Positions 21,293-22,705 of a DNA stretch of 22,705 nucleotides are shown piece after piece. The position numbers were made by a program, and so were the translations under genes. The stretch is from NCBI GenBank assembly GCA_026647295.1, contig JAPKHB010000020.1, positions 1-22,705 on the forward strand, read 5' to 3'. The notes beneath the pieces are model-generated. The model ran no database searches. It saw nothing but the letters and a program-made list of their open reading frames with translations, and was not told the DNA's origin. Every line of letters starts with the position of its first letter. Position 1 is the first letter of the stretch. Source of the DNA: Planctomycetota bacterium (lineage in GTDB: Bacteria > Planctomycetota > PLA2 > JAEUHO01).

Positions 21293-22074
21293 GCGCGCGC
21301 CCCGAACCGGCCCCCATCTCGCTGGTGTCCGGCGTGCGGCGCCTGGACGCGCGCCTGGAGCGTCCGGCGGGGGCGCCGCGCGCGGCCCTCGTCGTCGCCC
21401 ACCCCCACCCGGCCCACGGCGGGCACATGGACCACCCCGTGGTCGCCTTCGCGGCCGAGACCGCGGCGGCGCTCGGGCTGCTCGCCCTGCGCTTTGACTT
21501 CGGCGGGGTGCGCGGCAGCGAGGGCGCGGTCGACGACCTCCCCGCGCACCTTGACGACTGGCGCGCGGCCGCCGCCGAGGCGGCGCGCCGGGCGCCCGGC
21601 GTCCCCCTCCTGGGCGCGGGCTTTTCCTACGGCGCGCGCTGCCTGGCCTGGCTGGTCGGGCCCGCGGCCCGGCCGCGCCTGGCGCTCCAGGGCCACCTGC
21701 TCCTGGCCCCCGCCACGCGCGTGCCGGCCACCCGCCGGGACTTCGGCGCGCTGCTCCTGGGCCGGCCGCTCTCCGAGGCCGCACGCGACGCCCAGGTGCT
21801 GGCCAACCTGGCGGCCCTGCCCCCGCCCGTCGAGGTGCTGGTGGGCTCAAAGGACGGGGTGGCCCCGCCCGCGGAACTGGCGGCCCACCTGCCCGCACAC
21901 GCGCGGCTCACGGTGCTCGACGGGCTCAACCACTTCTTCCACCGCGGCCCGGGCGCGGGCGCGCCCGAGCGCGCCGCGCTCGGGCCGGCGCTCGAGGCGG
22001 CGCTCGGCCGCCTGCTCGCGGACCCGCCCGCGGATCAGGAGGGGCGTTCGATGCGCGTCACGCGCTCGCAGTAG
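21289..22074 (+). CDS. Alpha/beta hydrolase
   Basis: This 261-aa protein starts at a GTG overlapping the parA stop (GTGA). It follows the small alpha/beta-hydrolase pattern: an ALVVAHPHPAHGGHMDHPVV entry, LRFDFGGVRGSEG, the nucleophile elbow GFSYG with S113, then D189 (GSKDG) and H215 (GLNHFF), giving a plausible Ser-Asp-His triad. The HPHP..GG motif and the small size fit the dienelactone-hydrolase/KANL3-like group of uncharacterised hydrolases, probably cytoplasmic since no signal peptide is visible. The substrate is unknown. The 3' end overlaps the convergent pyrI gene by 40 bases. Confidence 0.8.
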   Translation: MSARPEPAPISLVSGVRRLDARLERPAGAPRAALVVAHPHPAHGGHMDHPVVAFAAETAAALGLLALRFDFGGVRGSEGAVDDLPAHLDDWRAAAAEAARRAPGVPLLGAGFSYGARCLAWLVGPAARPRLALQGHLLLAPATRVPATRRDFGALLLGRPLSEAARDAQVLANLAALPPPVEVLVGSKDGVAPPAELAAHLPAHARLTVLDGLNHFFHRGPGAGAPERAALGPALEAALGRLLADPPADQEGRSMRVTRSQ

Positions 22075-22475
22075 CCGCAGCGAAAGCGCGGCGGGTCGGC
22101 GTCGGTGCGCTCGAACACGGTCTGGACCGACTCGCTGTTGGTGATGCACGTGGGGTTGGAGCAGGCCAGGATGCCCACGAGGCGCTGGGGCACGTCCAGC
22201 ACCGTCTTCTCGGCGACCTCGCCGCCGCGCACGAGGCTCACCGTGATGTGGCGCCCCAGCAGCGCCAGCCGGTCGAGTTCGCTCTTGCACAGGAACAGGC
22301 CCTCGACGCGCAGGATGTCCTTGCGCCCGATGCGCGGGCTGGGCACGTTGATGCCCACGGTCACGGGACCCTCGCGGGGCAGGCCCAGGATGCGCATGGC
22401 CTCGCTGGCCGTGCCCACGGGCAGGTGGTCGATCACCGTCCCGTCCACCAGGCGGAAGTCGCCGGGCCGGCTCAC
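22035..22475 (-). CDS. pyrI: Aspartate carbamoyltransferase regulatory chain PyrI
   Basis: This 146-aa protein closely follows E. coli PyrI: the DGTVIDHLP nucleotide-site segment, GRKDILRVEG, and a C-terminal zinc domain with C105, C110, C133 and C136 that contacts the catalytic chain. It confers allosteric control of pyrimidine synthesis (CTP inhibition, ATP activation in enteric ATCase). The GTG start overlaps the pyrB stop as GTGA, so the two chains are translationally coupled. The end overlaps the convergent alpha/beta hydrolase gene by 40 bases. Confidence 0.95.
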   Translation of the reverse strand: MSRPGDFRLVDGTVIDHLPVGTASEAMRILGLPREGPVTVGINVPSPRIGRKDILRVEGLFLCKSELDRLALLGRHITVSLVRGGEVAEKTVLDVPQRLVGILACSNPTCITNSESVQTVFERTDADPPRFRCGYCERVTRIERPS

Positions 22476-22705
22476 GCGACGGCGCCCAACAGCAGGGCGA
22501 GCAGCGCCATCCGCACGGCGACGCCGTTGCGGGTCTGCTCGAAGTACAGGGCCCCGGGGTGCCCGTCCACCTCCGGGGCCACCTCGTTCACCCGCGGCAG
22601 GGGGTGCAGGATCTTCAGGCGCTCGCCGAAGGGCTCGAGCGCCTTGAGGTCCACCCGGTAGGCGTTGCGCACCCGCTCGTAGTCCATCGGGTCGGGGAAG
22701 CGCTC
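22472..22705 (-). CDS. pyrB: Aspartate carbamoyltransferase catalytic chain PyrB (C-terminal part; continues past the right edge)
   Basis: Only the last 77 residues are inside the window. They contain the HPLPRVNEVAPEVDG segment with the substrate-binding HPLPR motif, then YFEQTRNGVAVRMALLALLLG, the conserved PyrB C-terminal helix. The enzyme condenses carbamoyl phosphate and aspartate, the committed step of pyrimidine synthesis. It is followed directly by pyrI, so this is the two-chain, allosterically regulated type. The promoter and any attenuator lie outside the window. Confidence 0.95.
   Translation of the reverse strand, partial: ERFPDPMDYERVRNAYRVDLKALEPFGERLKILHPLPRVNEVAPEVDGHPGALYFEQTRNGVAVRMALLALLLGAVA

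Noticed and set aside
18959..21898. A 979-codon minus-strand frame opposite truD, parA and the hydrolase
   Set aside because: No motif, and it contradicts three recognisable genes on the other strand.
1..22705. Transposons, integrases, tRNA genes, rRNA genes and CRISPR arrays
   Set aside because: No recombinase motif, terminal repeat, tRNA-like cloverleaf or repeat-spacer pattern was seen on reading both strands.

Overview
The window is a densely packed, very GC-rich stretch (by eye well above 70 %) of a bacterial chromosome. It has almost no non-coding sequence and no rRNA, tRNA, CRISPR array or insertion sequence that I can see. Abundant secreted proteins, TPR-DUF1080 (3-keto-disaccharide hydrolase-like) proteins, an HNH nuclease fused to a RuvB-like ATPase and an unusual GyrA together suggest Planctomycetota. 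That is an inference at moderate-to-low confidence; Myxococcota or another high-GC lineage is possible.

Left part (1-7415). A plus-strand gene, entered from the left edge, encodes an HNH nuclease domain joined by low-complexity linkers to a complete RuvB-like AAA+ motor and winged helix. It converges, with overlapping stop codons, on a minus-strand cluster. That cluster reads small [2Fe-2S] subunit, molybdopterin subunit, then FAD subunit of an enzyme closely resembling 4-hydroxybenzoyl-CoA reductase. The FAD subunit keeps the four cysteines that hold the extra [4Fe-4S] cluster of that enzyme. A secreted protein of unknown function lies just upstream of the cluster on the same strand.

Middle part (7416-15781). 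A multi-pass M48 metallopeptidase is followed by two tandem secreted TPR-DUF1080 paralogues. Next, on the minus strand, comes a lipoprotein resembling C45 acyltransferases/peptidases but apparently lacking the nucleophilic cysteine. Divergent from it is gyrA. Its product keeps the catalytic tyrosine but has Gln and Pro at the two main quinolone-contact positions and a variant GyrA box.

Right part (15782-22705). Two secreted multi-module proteins of unknown function are followed by truD (tRNA pseudouridine-13 synthase), a parA-like ATPase and an alpha/beta hydrolase translationally coupled to parA. The minus-strand pyrBI pair (aspartate carbamoyltransferase catalytic and regulatory chains) runs off the right edge.

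Expression signals are sparse but consistent. Several genes have a TAnnnT -10-like hexamer close to the start codon and no recognisable -35 box; some of these lack a Shine-Dalgarno site and may be leaderless. Genes within operons commonly overlap by 4 bases (ATGA or GTGA). The most novel item is the HNH-RuvB fusion.
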